Shown here in pieces: positions 52,573-61,878 of a DNA stretch of 64,000 nucleotides (position 1 is its first letter; each line of letters begins with the position of its first letter). The DNA is from Salmonella bongori NCTC 12419 (GTDB lineage: Bacteria > Pseudomonadota > Gammaproteobacteria > Enterobacterales > Enterobacteriaceae): the NCBI RefSeq assembly GCF_000252995.1, contig NC_015761.1, forward strand, positions 4,396,106-4,460,105. Reading direction: 5' to 3'. The notes beneath the pieces were generated by a model. That model was given only the letters and a program-made list of their open reading frames with translations. It searched no databases and was not told where the DNA came from. The position numbers and the translations under genes were made by a program.

Positions 52573-53996
52573 TGCGCATCGGAATGCGTTTGCTGCTTGG
52601 CTACTTTCTTATAGTCGCCGTCGCCGCCGTGTTTGTGCTGTCTATCTTCGTTCAGGAAGTAAAACCCGGCGTACGCCGCGCAACGGAAGGCACATTAATT
52701 GACACTGCAACGTTGCTGGCGGCGCTGGCCCGCGATGATCTCCTTTCCGGCAGCCCGGCTGACGGCCAACTGGCGAAGGCGTTTGTTCATCTACAACATC
52801 GTCCGTTTCGCGCCACGATCAGCGGGATCACCAAAGTGCGCAATGAGTACCATGTTTATATGACGGATGCGCAGGGTAAGGTGTTGTTTGATTCAGCAAA
52901 CAGAGCGGTAGGGCAAGATTATTCTCGCTGGAATGATGTCTGGCACACGTTGCGTGGACAATACGGCGCCCGAAGTACGGCAAAAGACCCTGCCGATCCC
53001 GATAGCGCTGTGATGTACGTGGCTGCGCCGATTATCAACGAGGGACAGATTATCGGCGTCCTGACCGTCGGCAAACCGAATGCGGCAATGGCACCGGTGA
53101 TTAAGCGCAGCGAACGGCGTATTCTGTGGGCCAGTGCCGTTTTGCTGGGGATTGCGCTGGCAATTGGCGCGGTGATGGTCTGGTGGATTAATCGCTCTAT
53201 TGCCCGTCTGACCCGTTATGCGGATTCCGTAACCGAAAATCGCCCGGTTGCGCTGCCGGCATTAGGCAGTAGCGAGCTGCGTAAACTGGCGCAGGCGCTG
53301 GAGAGTATGCGTATCAAGCTGGAGGGCAAGAATGATATTGAACAGTACGTGTATGCGTTAACGCATGAGCTGAAAAGCCCACTGGCGGCGATACGCGGCG
53401 CGGCGGAGATTCTGCGTGAAGGGCCGCCTGCGGATGTCGTCACGCGCTTTACGGAAAATATCCTGGCGCAAAATGCGCGTATGCAGGCGCTGGTAGAAAC
53501 CCTGCTGCATCAGGCACGGCTGGAAAACCGACAGGATATTCCTCTCGGTCCAGTGCCTGTAGATGCGTTATTTTCGCAAATTAACGAGGCGCGCAGTATC
53601 CAGTTAGCGGCAAAAAGGATCACGCTCACGGCCTACCCTTCATCGTTGGTTGTCGTTGCCAACGCAGAACTTCTGGCGCAGGCGCTGGGCAATCTGTTGG
53701 ACAATGCCATCGATTTTACGCCTGAAAACGGCGTTATCACCTTAAGCGCTCAGCCGGCGGGTGAGCAAGCTATCCTGCGGGTGGCTGACTCCGGCTGTGG
53801 TATTCCGGCTTTTGCGCTGTCGCGTATTTTTGACCGTTTCTATTCGTTACCCCGCGAAAATGGACGTAAAAGCAGCGGGCTTGGGCTGGCATTTGTCAGC
53901 GAGGCGGCGCGGCTCCTCAACGGTGAGGTGACGCTGTGTAACCGTCCGGAAGGAGGCGTACTGGCTTCATTGACACTTCGCCGTCACTTCACATAA
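52572..53996 (+). CDS. creC: CreC, sensor histidine kinase
   Basis: A 474-residue membrane kinase. TM1 at about 7-28, a periplasmic sensor of about 150 residues, TM2 at about 180-202, HAMP, then HisKA with H265 in ALTHELKSPLAAIRG. The ATPase domain has the N box LGNLLDNAID, G1 DSGCGIP, F box FDRFYS and G2 KSSGLGLAF. All kinase elements are intact although its main target gene creD is truncated downstream. Confidence 0.96.
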   Translation: MRIGMRLLLGYFLIVAVAAVFVLSIFVQEVKPGVRRATEGTLIDTATLLAALARDDLLSGSPADGQLAKAFVHLQHRPFRATISGITKVRNEYHVYMTDAQGKVLFDSANRAVGQDYSRWNDVWHTLRGQYGARSTAKDPADPDSAVMYVAAPIINEGQIIGVLTVGKPNAAMAPVIKRSERRILWASAVLLGIALAIGAVMVWWINRSIARLTRYADSVTENRPVALPALGSSELRKLAQALESMRIKLEGKNDIEQYVYALTHELKSPLAAIRGAAEILREGPPADVVTRFTENILAQNARMQALVETLLHQARLENRQDIPLGPVPVDALFSQINEARSIQLAAKRITLTAYPSSLVVVANAELLAQALGNLLDNAIDFTPENGVITLSAQPAGEQAILRVADSGCGIPAFALSRIFDRFYSLPRENGRKSSGLGLAFVSEAARLLNGEVTLCNRPEGGVLASLTLRRHFT

Positions 53997-54002
53997 CTTC
54001 AC
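53988..54002 (+). promoter_or_regulatory. Possible CreB (cre-tag) site before creD
   Basis: TTCAC-N5-TTCAC straddles the creC stop, 51 bp before creD'. The published tag as I recall it is TTCAC-N6-TTCAC, so spacing is one base short. Candidate only. Confidence 0.4.
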
Positions 54003-54053
54003 AGTCTCTCCACATCGCGTCCTTATTCTGTCGTTATTGCAAAGGAGAACGCT

Positions 54054-54347
54054 ATGTGGAAATCCCCCCGGTTATGGAAAGTAATGATACCAGGCGGCGC
54101 CATCATCCTGCTGTTAATTCCCCTGATGATGGTACGGCAGGCTATCGTGGCGCGTGCTGATTATCGAAACGATGAGGAAACCGACATTCGTCAGAGTATC
54201 CGCGGTCCGCAAAAGGCCGTCGGCCCGTTGGTCGCGATTCCTGTAACCGAACTCTATACCGTGCTGGAAAATGAGAAGGAAGTTCAGCATAAGCTCAGTT
54301 ATCTCTCCTTCTGGCTGCCGGCGTCGTTGTTGGCCGAGGGCAATTAG
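54054..54347 (+). pseudogene. creD: creD, 5' remnant (97 of about 450 codons)
   Basis: MWKSPRLWKVMIPGGAIILL... through ...SFWLPASLLAEGN aligns with the first 96 or so residues of E. coli CreD, an inner-membrane protein of about 450 residues. The frame meets TAG exactly where homology stops, and the stj fimbrial genes begin 44 bp later on the other strand. It keeps the N-terminal membrane helix (about 12-30) and the segment QSIRGPQKAVGPLVAIPVTE but lacks the four C-terminal helices, so it is likely non-functional. Confidence 0.9.
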
Positions 54348-54390
54348 CATGTCAACGTTCTCTCACGGGACACCAGAAAACGTGATGTCA

Positions 54391-55476
54391 TTAGTTATAG
54401 GTCAGGTTTAATGTTGCTGTGGCATTCGCCTGGCCGGGAGTCACCGTGGCGGCGGTTTTATAGTAACGCGCGCTAATTTTCAGGGTGGTCGACATATTCA
54501 TGGTTCCGCCATTAACTGTCTGACTGCCATCGGCATTCGTGGTAATGGTGTGAGTAAAGAGATCAATTTTTTTATTGATTGGCAAACTGTCGGTATAGAA
54601 ACCGGAGTCCTGAGCCTGAATACCCAACTGGACGCCTACGCCGGTTGCGCTGGTTGGCGCATCTGCATTGCTCAGTTGAATGACGGAATTGTCAGGGTTA
54701 TTTCCGCTGGCAGGTTGTGCGGTTAATGAGGCGGAGATAGCCGTTCCTTGTTCGCAAGTCAGTGAAATATCCTGTTCGCCCAACCCCGCAGTTTGGCTAT
54801 TAATAAAACTGCCTAAATTGACGCTGCCTAAATTAATGGTGATCGCGGGGGTGGCAACCCGACATCCCATGGCTTTCATCACCAGTTGTGTATTTCCCAG
54901 ATACAGATGCGTCAGAACATCGCCGCCGGCGTCTTCCGTTGCGCTATCGCGAAAAGATACGCGCGCGATTGGGGTTTGAAATGTGGCGGTCCCGGAGGTG
55001 ATTGGCCCGCCTAAGGCAACCAGTTCAACATAGTAGGCGGGGGCCATCGCATGGTGAGTTTTATCGCCATCGCCATTATGGTAGGTATTATCGATTGGCA
55101 TGACGTTATCGTAAGGGCCAGCATTCGTTTGGGTTTTAATCGCAATGCCTACGCCGGAAATCCCGGTGCTAAACACTGGCGTATTGTTTCCGTCATCCGC
55201 GTTTGTAAGTGCTGAGGCATTTGATTGAGGACTGCCGGGTTCATATAAGAAGCCGACCTTATAATCGTGGCTACAGTGATCCATCGTAACTTCAGAGGTG
55301 GAAACCCAGCCCGATTGCCACAGCACCTCGCCAGCGGTATAGGCATGGCTATCCACAACAAGCTGCGACGGCGGGGTGATAGTGATGGCGCCTTCATTTC
55401 CGGAACGTTTACAAGAGGCGTAGCCATGAAGGGAATATGCGAACAGCAGAATAAGCGCCAGATAGAATCTTCTCAT
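54391..55476 (-). CDS. stj fimbrial operon, tip adhesin-like protein
   Basis: A 361-residue secreted protein, last gene of the operon. The signal peptide MRRFYLALILLFAYSLHGYA precedes a lectin-like N-terminal domain (Cys near 22 and 68). From about residue 205 a pilin domain follows (GCRVATPAITINLGSVNLGS ... SLTCEQG, ending NATATLNLTYN with the penultimate-Tyr donor/acceptor motif). This two-domain layout is that of FimH-type adhesins. Receptor unknown. Its stop faces the creD remnant. Confidence 0.85.
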   Translation of the reverse strand: MRRFYLALILLFAYSLHGYASCKRSGNEGAITITPPSQLVVDSHAYTAGEVLWQSGWVSTSEVTMDHCSHDYKVGFLYEPGSPQSNASALTNADDGNNTPVFSTGISGVGIAIKTQTNAGPYDNVMPIDNTYHNGDGDKTHHAMAPAYYVELVALGGPITSGTATFQTPIARVSFRDSATEDAGGDVLTHLYLGNTQLVMKAMGCRVATPAITINLGSVNLGSFINSQTAGLGEQDISLTCEQGTAISASLTAQPASGNNPDNSVIQLSNADAPTSATGVGVQLGIQAQDSGFYTDSLPINKKIDLFTHTITTNADGSQTVNGGTMNMSTTLKISARYYKTAATVTPGQANATATLNLTYN

Positions 55477-55516
55477 GAAAAATTCCTGCTTTTATAGCGG
55501 GTTAAACGGAAAAATA

Positions 55517-56074
55517 TTATTGCCATGCAATAGTGATCGTCACAACGGAAGTGAAATCTCCCGCCGTGACTTTTCCGTGCGGGGTATACATCCTTGCGGC
55601 AACAGGCAGGATGGCTTCATGGGTATTACTGTTAACATCCACCGTATACGTGACGTTGTTGGCCAGGTTGACCAGACTTTTGCCATCAAGGTTAAAAAGC
55701 TGTAAGCCTAAATCCTGTGCCGGATTGGCCGCGCTATTTGCATAAATAGCGGAGGCATAAATTGGACCGGGGTAGGGAACGCCGTTAAATAAAATCGTGG
55801 CTTTCGTCGTTGTTACCGGGCAATTCGTCATTTTTATGTTGAAAGGAATAGTGGCGGTATTGCCTCCAGCCACGGCGATATCCGCCCGGGCATATTGCCC
55901 AAGAGAGATCGTGTCAGGTACCGTAACGGTACAAGGATCGGCATAAATTAATCCCGTAACGTTAATGTCTACGGCATCTGCGGTATTGTATGCCGCGCTG
56001 ATCGAGGGCGACCATAATGCCATACCCGTGAACGTTAACAGGGCGGCTAATGCAGTAAATCTGTTCATATTCAT
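55517..56074 (-). CDS. stj fimbrial operon, minor pilin subunit
   Basis: A 185-residue fimbrial subunit. The signal peptide MNMNRFTALAALLTFTGMAL ends near ISAA. The mature pilin fold has Cys in YADPCTVTVPD and TNCPVTT (disulfide pair) and a C-terminal strand TSVVTITIAWQ. It lies between usher and adhesin genes and probably acts as adaptor or minor subunit. Confidence 0.87.
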   Translation of the reverse strand: MNMNRFTALAALLTFTGMALWSPSISAAYNTADAVDINVTGLIYADPCTVTVPDTISLGQYARADIAVAGGNTATIPFNIKMTNCPVTTTKATILFNGVPYPGPIYASAIYANSAANPAQDLGLQLFNLDGKSLVNLANNVTYTVDVNSNTHEAILPVAARMYTPHGKVTAGDFTSVVTITIAWQ

Positions 56075-56091
56075 CTTTTATCCCACCAGAA

Positions 56092-58629
56092 TCACTGGCA
56101 TTGCTCGTGTAAGATTTCTACGCCAGAAGCGGAGGGGGAGGTCGGTATACGATAAGATACCTGACACTGATCTGCTGCTGTTGGCCCCCACTTCACTAAT
56201 AACCGCCCTTGTTTTTCCAGTCCGGTTAACCAGGCTTGCCCCGCATCACCAACAAAACTGCTGTGATTGTCTGGTTTTGTTAAAGACGAGACGGTCGCGC
56301 CAAAAGGAACAGACAGATTGTTTATGCGGGTTAATACCATCAATGCCTTGTAACCAATATTGGTTTTATATTCGGCCCTGACCACCGCGCCACGGGTAGG
56401 CACCAGCGTTTTACTGGTATCAATGAGCTCAATATTTTTTCTAATGCCTGTCGTATCTAAAGTCACTTCATTACGATGATAAGGCGAAGCATAAGGCACG
56501 ACGGCATAACCACGAAAATCGGTGTCAACACCCGTTTCGTTATTAACAGGGACGCCCGCTGCGCCAGGCGCTTTAACCAGTATGACGGTATCGTCCATTG
56601 GCTGGGATAGTGTCAGGCCATTACGATGTAACAGTACACCGCCCTGAACGCCATAATTCAGACGACGCATATGATTATCGTAACTGTACCCGCCGTTAAT
56701 ATCCGCATACGTCCCGTTATAGGTTGCGCTCACATTACCGCTGGTGGCTTTTTCTTGAGAGGAATAGCCTTCCTGAACGCTCCATGAGAGATTTTTCTGT
56801 GCCAGCGTTGTGCCGTTTAAACCGACAGTATGCGTTGTATCACCGCTTTTCGCGGAGTTCATATTATAGGTGGCATACGTTGACGGCAGAAAAGCGTCTA
56901 ACGGAATACTGATATTGATTGAAATTTGCTGGTCATTACTGTCTTCCGTATCGTCATCTTCATCCTGAGAATTGTCGGCGTTTAGCGTATAAGAATAATT
57001 AATGCCATAACTTACGTTATGCCAGGTATTATTATAACCAATCCCTAATGATGTAGTATGGGTATCATTCCAGTAATCTTCATTATATAAACTTACTGAA
57101 ATAGAACCGTAAATAATGTCTTGTGATAACGACAAGTCGGTACGATTTTTGACATGATCATCGTGATTATTATCGTTATAGGTATCGAGTACATCCTCGA
57201 AAGAGTAGTAGTCTCTCGTCGAATAACGGTAGCCAGCAACAGTGAAATTCGTGCCTGTTGACTGAATGTCTTTGCTGTAGCGAACACGCCAGGATTGTCC
57301 GGTAAGCGTATCGCTAACGACATTGCCTTCTTTAATTTTTGACCATGAGTTGGTGACGTCTAAAGACAAGGCGCCCAGGTCGCCAAGATTCAAACCGGTC
57401 CCGACGAGCGCCGCATGATAAATATCATTGCTGAGCGTACTCTCTATCCCACCATAGGCGGTAATACCTCCCGCCAGGCCGTATAAGGCCGTCAGTTCAG
57501 CGAAATTTTCTTCCGCGGAATGGGTATTTGACAAACGCGTACGGCCTGCTGTCAGATCGTATTTCAGGTGGCCTTCACGCTGCAATACCGGAACGCTGGC
57601 GTAGGGAACAATTAAATGCTGTTCAGAGCCATCGGACTCTTTGATAGTGACGTACAGGTCGCCCGATCCGCCAGTAGGGTAAAGATCATTGATGGCGAAT
57701 GGGCCTGCCGGAACGTTAGTTTTGTAAATGGTATAGCCGTTTTGTTCAACGGTCACCTGCGCACTGCTTTTGGCAATCCCACGAATGACCGGGGCGAAAC
57801 CTTTCATACTGTCCGGCAACATATCGTCATCGAAAGCGATCTGTACGCCCTTAAATGCGATACTATCAAAGACGTCGGAGGGGGTATTATTTTCACCGGC
57901 GATCAGTTGCCCTTTTAAAAATTCGATATCGCGAGAAACATAGGTATAGGCAGAATCCCAGCTATTCTGCCCATCGCTATCATGATTCCATGTTGAATAG
58001 TTACGAAAACGCCATGCGCCAATGTTAATCCCTGGGCGCAGGTTGGCGTATTCGCTATTTTCCGTACGGTTTTCATCCAGATCGTGATCCTGCGATCCGG
58101 TAAAGCTGTAGTTCAGCAAAAAAGCGTTAATGCCTTCATCCCATTCGCTTGTTGGAACGAATTCTCGCGGGTCGGCGATCATTGCGATTTGTGGGATCGC
58201 CAAATCCAGGCGGTTACCGATAACGTTAAACGTTGCTACAGCGCCTGCCAGCTGGCTGAGATCGGTACAACCGTTTGGGTCATTTTTAAGATCGGGAAAG
58301 TTTTCTGTTTTCACTCCCCACTGCTTTAACTGTTCAACACTCAGGCATGGTTGCAAAGATAACTTATCATCTGCTGATTTTTTGTTTTTAAAGGAAATAT
58401 TTTTTGTTTCAATATTGGTATTGTTAATATAAATATCAACGTTATAGGTACCTTCAGCCTGGCCGCCTTTTTCGAAAACGGACAGATCGACATTCTCCAC
58501 ACCCGGTTCATCATTTTCCAACGATAATGGGTTGAAATGATCATGCGCTAACGCTGGCTTTATGGAGCAGCATATAAACAGGAACGATAGCGCTAATTGA
58601 GAACGGGGCTCTACTCTGGAGAATTGCAC
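56092..58629 (-). CDS. stjB: stj fimbrial operon, outer-membrane usher
   Basis: An 845-residue usher that exports and assembles fimbrial subunits. The signal peptide is followed by the N-terminal chaperone-binding domain (about 30-150, Cys in LQPCLSVEQL and GCTDLS). A 24-strand barrel with plug (FAPVIRGIAKSSAQVTVEQN region) follows, then C-terminal domains ending in VSYRIPTSPSASGVEILHEQ with a Cys pair. The symbol is from memory of the S. Typhimurium stj cluster. All expected domains are present. Confidence 0.9.
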   Translation of the reverse strand: MQFSRVEPRSQLALSFLFICCSIKPALAHDHFNPLSLENDEPGVENVDLSVFEKGGQAEGTYNVDIYINNTNIETKNISFKNKKSADDKLSLQPCLSVEQLKQWGVKTENFPDLKNDPNGCTDLSQLAGAVATFNVIGNRLDLAIPQIAMIADPREFVPTSEWDEGINAFLLNYSFTGSQDHDLDENRTENSEYANLRPGINIGAWRFRNYSTWNHDSDGQNSWDSAYTYVSRDIEFLKGQLIAGENNTPSDVFDSIAFKGVQIAFDDDMLPDSMKGFAPVIRGIAKSSAQVTVEQNGYTIYKTNVPAGPFAINDLYPTGGSGDLYVTIKESDGSEQHLIVPYASVPVLQREGHLKYDLTAGRTRLSNTHSAEENFAELTALYGLAGGITAYGGIESTLSNDIYHAALVGTGLNLGDLGALSLDVTNSWSKIKEGNVVSDTLTGQSWRVRYSKDIQSTGTNFTVAGYRYSTRDYYSFEDVLDTYNDNNHDDHVKNRTDLSLSQDIIYGSISVSLYNEDYWNDTHTTSLGIGYNNTWHNVSYGINYSYTLNADNSQDEDDDTEDSNDQQISINISIPLDAFLPSTYATYNMNSAKSGDTTHTVGLNGTTLAQKNLSWSVQEGYSSQEKATSGNVSATYNGTYADINGGYSYDNHMRRLNYGVQGGVLLHRNGLTLSQPMDDTVILVKAPGAAGVPVNNETGVDTDFRGYAVVPYASPYHRNEVTLDTTGIRKNIELIDTSKTLVPTRGAVVRAEYKTNIGYKALMVLTRINNLSVPFGATVSSLTKPDNHSSFVGDAGQAWLTGLEKQGRLLVKWGPTAADQCQVSYRIPTSPSASGVEILHEQCQ

Positions 58630-58674
58630 AGTAAAAGTCCTGAAATGGTAAAATTAAAGTTAAATATCTAACGA

Positions 58675-59358
58675 CTAGAATGAAGCTGAATGCTGCTCTA
58701 AACTCATTCCATAATCACTGATTAACCGCCACATTACCGTGCCATGGGCGGCGACAGCAGAACTCAACTTAAAAGATGCCGATGATTGTGGTGGGACGAA
58801 TGTCGCCGATTTCACTTCATGACCATTAAGCGTCACACTGGCAAAGTTCATGTAATAGGGAGTAGGGTTATTTACCGTGATAGTATCGCCTGCCGCCTGC
58901 CATTTTAATTGTTGGCTCTGACTATCAGGCGTTGATTTTGTTAATGCTGAAGGACGGTAAATAAGTTTTATTTGGGTATTGATGGAAATTTCCACCCGGT
59001 TTGCGGCGGCATTATCATCAATAGAAGGGATGCCCTTAATATTTAGCCAGTACATAGATTCCCGATCTTCAGGCAGGGATGAGCCTGAGCGAATAACCCG
59101 AATACTATTCTTTTGCCCGGCATCTAGCCGAAAAAGAGGCGGGGTGATGATAAATGCCTGCTTATTCGTGACATGGGGATCGGCAATGGATAGCCATGAC
59201 TGAACAAGGTTCGCTTTACTATCTTTGTTCTCTACATTGATTGAAGTCTCATCATTATTGCCGTCGAAAACCAGTCGGGTTCCGCCAACAACAATGCTGG
59301 CATTGGCAAAATGGCTTACCAGCAATACGACGAACACAGATTTAGTGATGTATTTCAT
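58675..59358 (-). CDS. stjC: stj fimbrial operon, periplasmic chaperone
   Basis: A 227-residue PapD-like chaperone. The signal peptide MKYITKSVFVVLLVSHFANA precedes IVVGGTRLVFDGNNDETSIN. The conserved Arg, Lys and strand G1 lie in the segments GTRLVFDG, FRLDAGQKNSIRVIRSG and NRVEISINTQIKLIYRP. Two Ig-like domains are evident. The gene symbol is from memory and less certain than the function. Confidence 0.88.
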   Translation of the reverse strand: MKYITKSVFVVLLVSHFANASIVVGGTRLVFDGNNDETSINVENKDSKANLVQSWLSIADPHVTNKQAFIITPPLFRLDAGQKNSIRVIRSGSSLPEDRESMYWLNIKGIPSIDDNAAANRVEISINTQIKLIYRPSALTKSTPDSQSQQLKWQAAGDTITVNNPTPYYMNFASVTLNGHEVKSATFVPPQSSASFKLSSAVAAHGTVMWRLISDYGMSLEQHSASF

Positions 59359-59428
59359 TTTCTACTCTGTACGGATAGTTTAAGCGATGGACTGGCATCC
59401 TGCCTGTCCACGCCAGAATGAGAATGTT

Positions 59429-59974
59429 TTACTGATACGAGACGGTATACGTTACCTGAGTGCTAACATCGCCGCCGGTTACAGTGGCAGAACCATCGTT
59501 TGCCATTGCGGCATAATAAGTGAAGTCTGCATTCGAGCCATCGGTTGGGAGGTTTACTGCAGCATCATCGGTGTTATTTACTACATCGGTGTGTGAGGCG
59601 TTCTGGATAGAAATACCGACACCTGCTGCGCCAGTTTCCGTTCCTTCGTCCACGTTTTTGAAATACGTTGGGTTGGCGTCGTCTGTTGTACCGTGGAAGC
59701 GGAACATTGCCTGGGTCGGTACGCCCGTTCCTGCTTCCGGGCAGTTAACCAGGCTTACTGTAAACGGCACGTAATCAGTTGTTGCGCCTTTTTCAGTGAT
59801 ACGTTCTTTGCTGTAGTTGCCCAAATCAATGGTCGTATCCGTGGAGCCGTTAACCTGAACCGTACACGCCTGGTCATAAATTTTGCCATTGAACGTAATC
59901 GCATTCTGGGCAAATACCGGTGTAGATGCTACGGCAGTTAACATTGCCAGGAGAATAATTTTCTTATTAAACAT
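59429..59974 (-). CDS. stj fimbrial operon, major pilin
   Basis: A 181-residue FimA-type pilin and first gene of the operon, therefore likely the major shaft subunit. The signal peptide MFNKKIILLAMLTAVASTPV ends FA|QN. The mature start AITFNGKIYDQACTVQVNG has the typical pilin opening strand. A Cys pair (ACTV, NCPE) and the C-terminal strand TQVTYTVSYQ with penultimate Tyr complete it. A 70-bp gap separates it from the chaperone gene, where translation or mRNA processing could set the stoichiometry. Confidence 0.9.
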   Translation of the reverse strand: MFNKKIILLAMLTAVASTPVFAQNAITFNGKIYDQACTVQVNGSTDTTIDLGNYSKERITEKGATTDYVPFTVSLVNCPEAGTGVPTQAMFRFHGTTDDANPTYFKNVDEGTETGAAGVGISIQNASHTDVVNNTDDAAVNLPTDGSNADFTYYAAMANDGSATVTGGDVSTQVTYTVSYQ

Positions 59975-60314
59975 ATTAATTGTTGCCTGATTTTATTTAC
60001 TGGAAAATAAAGATGGTCATCTGAAGTAAAATATTATATTTTACTTCGTATCCGCTTCTTTCTGTTCTGTAGATAAGCAGGCGGCTATTCTACGTATATC
60101 AACTATGAACTCAATAGAAATCCTGATGTAATATTGAACGGCAGTCCACTTTTGGACCAGTGATATTATTTAATAAAAATAACACCAAAGGATTATCATT
60201 GGTGTTGGGGTATATATGGCTAAATCTATTTCTTTGATAATAATTATTATTTGTAATGGGCCTTATTTGTCGGTAAGTTGCTGTATGCGCTAATGATAAA
60301 AGATGCTTGTGCGT
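59975..60314 (-). other. Upstream region of the stj operon
   Basis: 340 AT-rich bp between the stj pilin and the Crp-like regulator gene, both on the minus strand. It holds the stj promoter region, a GTCCA/TGGAC mini-hairpin at 60144-60157 and the terminator-like hairpin at 60165-60206. No invertible-element repeats were seen. Confidence 0.55.
60165..60206 (-). terminator. Likely terminator of the Crp-like regulator gene
   Basis: On the minus strand AACACCAA, 10-base loop, TTGGTGTT, then ATTTTTATT. An 8-bp stem with a T-rich tail 108 bp past the regulator stop; weak but plausible. Confidence 0.55.
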
Positions 60315-60986
60315 TTAAAATGAATCTGGTAAATTTCTCAGCTCTAACAGTCTTCCATGCAGTATTTTTATATAGTTTCCGGCTTTTAGCTCGGAAAGCA
60401 CCTGCATTATTCGGCTACGTGAGAGCCCGGTTCTCTGCTGTATGAAGTTCTGCGCGTTGATTTCAAATCGTGAGCTTTCAGGATACGACCATAGTTCAAG
60501 TAACAGCGCTTTTATTTGGCTATAGGCATCCTGACCGATAAGGTTTCTGTCACGGTTAGTCATGAAAGCGATGCGGTACATCAGTATGTTCGAAATATCA
60601 CGCCACAGTTGTTTCTCATCGGCTTTTTTTACAAAATCTTTTACCGGAACAGGATAATATTCACAGGTCGTTTCGGCGATAAAAAAGACATCTGAACTCT
60701 CTGCTAACTGATATAAATCAGCATAGGCATCAACAAGACCTAAAATCATTGGAGAACCGCCGTTGCTGATGACAATACCATCGACACGCCGACAGGCTTT
60801 AATAGTGCCTTTGGTGATTAACAAAATGTGAGACTGGTTATCAATACGGATGTCCAGTGTCTTTCCGGCAGTAATAGTGACAGGGGAATAGTCCTGGATA
60901 AAATGCTGATGAATGTTTAGAATAGCCTCCACGCTTTTCTCTTTTCCCGTGGGATGATACGCATTCCCGCCGTTTAACTGCTTCAT
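60315..60986 (-). CDS. Crp-like (IprA/YaiV-type) transcriptional regulator
   Basis: A 223-residue protein: an N-terminal cNMP-binding-like beta domain (about 20-125) without clear cAMP-contact residues, and a C-terminal winged helix (about 160-215) with NFIQQRTGLSRSRIMQVLSE and a wing KILHGRLLELRNLPDSF. The C-terminal pattern strongly resembles E. coli YaiV/IprA. It lies directly upstream of the stj pilin on the same strand, so it may control the fimbriae; that is inference from position. Confidence 0.8.
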   Translation of the reverse strand: MKQLNGGNAYHPTGKEKSVEAILNIHQHFIQDYSPVTITAGKTLDIRIDNQSHILLITKGTIKACRRVDGIVISNGGSPMILGLVDAYADLYQLAESSDVFFIAETTCEYYPVPVKDFVKKADEKQLWRDISNILMYRIAFMTNRDRNLIGQDAYSQIKALLLELWSYPESSRFEINAQNFIQQRTGLSRSRIMQVLSELKAGNYIKILHGRLLELRNLPDSF

Positions 60987-61369
60987 ATCTTCCCCGTTAT
61001 TATCAATGGTAAAGTTATTGACTATTAAAAGGTAAATATAATTTACTATTTACTTAAAGTCGTAGGTAAGTAAATTAAAATAGCCAACAATAATATTTAA
61101 GTCAATGCATTCACTTCATGAATGCATGAGCGACAAAAGCTGTTTTTGACGATAACCATAGTAAATATAATGACTTTATTTGCAATCATTTTATGACCGC
61201 AATCATAGGTACAGTACGCAAAGCGCACGTACACAGAGGCGGCTGACGGCGTGATAAAAAGTGTTGTCGCAAGCTAATGAATGAGAGAGAAAAGTAGAAA
61301 ATGCAGGCGGCATTTTCTTTGCGAAATTGTCGCCTGACGCAGCTCCCCCGAAGAGGTGTAATGAGGTGG
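60987..61369. other. AT-rich spacer upstream of the Crp-like regulator gene
   Basis: 383 bp. The 60990-61200 part is very AT-rich and should contain the regulator's promoter. No ORF above 60 codons and no RNA gene were recognised. Confidence 0.5.
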
Positions 61370-61684
61370 TTAGCGGTACTGGATAATCAATTGTTGGATT
61401 TCCGGGTGACCTTTTAACGACATGTGTCGTACTGTGGCAATTCCATTCATTAATGGAATAACGCCGCCAGATTCAGTAGAGAAGGTCTGCAAATGTGGGA
61501 GAGTGTTCCGCAAGCAGGATACCTCGACATTGCGAGCGTGAGGCGAAAGATTGCAGCCGTATTCGACAATTCGGCCTTTGAAATGAATGACGCCTGTGGA
61601 TACTGGCGCGGTGGCAGCCAACGCGGCTGATGAAGCTGAAACGGCTACACAAAATAGGTAGCAGCATAATGACGATTTTTTCAT
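61370..61684 (-). CDS. Short pilin-like secreted protein (orphan)
   Basis: A 104-residue exported protein. The signal peptide MKKSSLCCYLFCVAVSASSA ends near ALAA. The mature part starts TAPVSTGVIHFKGRIVEYGC, the classic opening of type 1 pilins, but is only about 77 residues long, with two Cys (YGCN, VSCL) and a C-terminal strand IQQLIIQYR. It is either a truncated pilin or a dedicated short fimbria-like protein. ATG 61684 has GAGG upstream; a GTG at 61699 is an alternative start. Confidence 0.72.
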   Translation of the reverse strand: MKKSSLCCYLFCVAVSASSAALAATAPVSTGVIHFKGRIVEYGCNLSPHARNVEVSCLRNTLPHLQTFSTESGGVIPLMNGIATVRHMSLKGHPEIQQLIIQYR

Positions 61685-61878
61685 CCTTTGAAACCTCACG
61701 TCCTGTGAGCATCCCCTTACTTTTGGGGGCCGAAAATCCTGATGTATTACTTTTAAGAATAAATACGTAAACTACTGTAGCTTTCGCCGTCTGGTATAGA
61801 CAGCGCTATACGACACTTTTATGTAAAAAAATGCGTCATGACGGCAGGCTGATAAAGGAAAATGAGAAGGGACATATG

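Noticed and set aside
59975..60314. Invertible promoter (phase-variation switch) for stj
   Set aside because: Only short hairpins were found. There is no pair of longer inverted repeats and no adjacent fim-type recombinase gene.
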